A DNA stretch of 64,000 bases. Source: Streptacidiphilus anmyonensis (GTDB lineage Bacteria > Actinomycetota > Actinomycetes > Streptomycetales > Streptomycetaceae). The notes below the pieces were generated by a model. That model did no database searches. It was not told where the DNA came from and was given only the letters and a program-made list of their open reading frames with translations. The translations under genes were made by a program, and so were the position numbers. Below, in pieces: positions 63,183 to 64,000 of the stretch (position 1 is its first letter; each line of letters opens with the position of its first letter). The stretch spans positions 1-64,000 of the forward strand of contig NZ_BBPQ01000030.1 of assembly GCF_000787855.1 (NCBI RefSeq), given 5' to 3'.

Positions 63183-64000
63183 TTGTTGCTGCGCTTCGCC
63201 TACCTTGCCGTCTCCCACGCCTTCGCCGCCCTGCGACTGCTGCCGATGAGCGACCGCGAGAAGGACGCGGAGATCCTCGTTCTGCGTCACCGGATCGCCG
63301 TCCTTGAACGACAGCTCGGCGGGGACAAGGTGACGTTCTCTCCGGAGGATCGCGCGTTCCTCGCCGCTCTGCTGGTGCCGCTGCAACGGGAGTTTCTGCG
63401 TCGGCTGCGGTTGCTCGTCCGCCCGGACACGGTGCTGCGGTGGCATCGTGATCTCATGCGGCGGCGCCACGCGCGTACCTGTCGGCCAAAGCGCCCCGGG
63501 CGCCCGCCCACAGTCCGCTCGATCCGGCTCCTGATCCTGTGCCTGGTGCGCGAGAACCCGTCGTGGGGCTACCGCAGGGTCCACGGCGAACTGGCCACGC
63601 TCGGCATCAAGATCGCCGCGTCGACGGTGTGGGAGGTCCTCAAGGCCGAGGGCATCGACCCTGCGCCGGACCGGAGCGCCACCACGTGGGCGGACTTCCT
63701 TCGTGCTCAGGCCGATGCGTTGCTGGCCTGCGACTTCATCGAGACGGTCACCCTGACCGGCCAACGCCAGTACATCCTGGCCGTCATCGAGCACGCCACC
63801 CGTCGCGTCCGGATTCTCGGGACCACCGCGCACCCCACCGCGAGCTGGGTCACGCAAGCGGCACGGAACCTGGTCATGGACCTGGAGGACGCCGGAGCCA
63901 CCGTCAGGTATCCGATCCGGGACCGGGACGCGAAGTTCCCGGCGCTCTTCGACCAGATCCTGGCTCCCGCCGGCATCCAGGTCGTGCTCACCGGCGTCCG
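63183..64000 (+). CDS. Integrase-core (rve) transposase, cut by window edge
   Basis: The frame is open from about 63183 (TTG) to the right window edge with no stop, giving at least 272 residues. An ATG at 63246 gives MSDREKDAEILVLRHRIAVL. Domains: an N-terminal coiled helical region and helix-turn-helix ('RPGRPPTVRSIRLLILCLVR'), then 'NPSWGYRRVHGELATLGIKI' typical of IS3/IS481-like transposases, then the rve core with catalytic Asp residues in 'LLACDFIETVTLTGQRQYIL' and 'YPIRDRDAKFPALFDQIL'. The third catalytic Glu lies beyond the edge. Remnants of the same family are at 28484-28740 and 48497-48849. TTG 63183/63186 or ATG 63246 could be the start. Confidence 0.85.
   Translation, partial: MLLRFAYLAVSHAFAALRLLPMSDREKDAEILVLRHRIAVLERQLGGDKVTFSPEDRAFLAALLVPLQREFLRRLRLLVRPDTVLRWHRDLMRRRHARTCRPKRPGRPPTVRSIRLLILCLVRENPSWGYRRVHGELATLGIKIAASTVWEVLKAEGIDPAPDRSATTWADFLRAQADALLACDFIETVTLTGQRQYILAVIEHATRRVRILGTTAHPTASWVTQAARNLVMDLEDAGATVRYPIRDRDAKFPALFDQILAPAGIQVVLTGV

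Overview
The window is very GC-rich DNA with dense, often overlapping genes, many GTG and TTG starts, and several families typical of Streptomyces or a close relative (SARP regulator with NB-ARC and TPR domains, MmyB-like XRE regulator, Trypco2 protein, secreted ricin-type lectin, actinobacterial-type long LeuA). No rRNA, complete tRNA or core housekeeping locus is visible. The amount of transposase debris suggests an accessory part of a chromosome or large replicon.

Layout. 1-8.3 kb holds the end of a LuxR-type regulator, a secreted two-domain lectin gene cut in half by a complete 2188-bp IS21-family element with a 6-bp target duplication, a small secreted peptidoglycan-binding protein, a secreted alkaline-phosphatase-superfamily protein and an IS1380 fragment. 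8.3-26.0 kb is a biosynthetic gene cluster (cluster 1): hydrolase and MFS exporter, ATP-grasp ligase, two adenylate-forming enzymes, LeuA/LeuC/LeuD paralogues, a methyltransferase, a haem-oxygenase-like diiron oxygenase, a 2-oxoglutarate amino-acid dioxygenase of the isoleucine dioxygenase type, a DapF-like epimerase, a molybdopterin oxidoreductase, an M24-fold protein and a LysR regulator. It looks like a route to a chain-extended, oxidised non-proteinogenic amino acid that is then ligated or amidated and exported.

26-30.3 kb carries regulators, an orphan Trypco2 protein and a TetR/SDR divergent pair with clear operators. 30.4-33.2 kb is a compact four-gene operon: a 37-residue secreted peptide ending in CTSC, then SdpA-like and SdpB-like proteins and a double GNAT protein. 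It resembles the Bacillus sdpABC toxin operon but with a tiny precursor in place of SdpC. It is divergent from a large SARP gene, with heptamer repeats of 11-bp period in the shared promoter region. I regard this as the most novel system here.

37.8-46.8 kb is cluster 2: two ATP-grasp ligases, a FemAB/GNAT-type aminoacyl transferase, GTP cyclohydrolase II, RibD, FMN reductase, a luciferase-like monooxygenase, a histidine phosphatase and an MFS exporter. It has the early riboflavin steps without the later ones, so it probably diverts a diaminopyrimidine or aminouracil into a peptide-like product. Upstream are an NRPS condensation-domain scrap and a frameshifted gene.

46.8-57 kb is a mosaic: an unknown 395-residue protein, transposase and alkylsulfatase remnants, two tRNA-Pro 3' fragments in opposite orientation, and an ABC transporter with a LiaRS-type two-component system whose leader is repeated 7 kb downstream. 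57-62.8 kb holds a MarR/hydrolase pair, a lipoprotein, a YkuD L,D-transpeptidase and an OmpR-type two-component system. The window ends inside a transposase gene.
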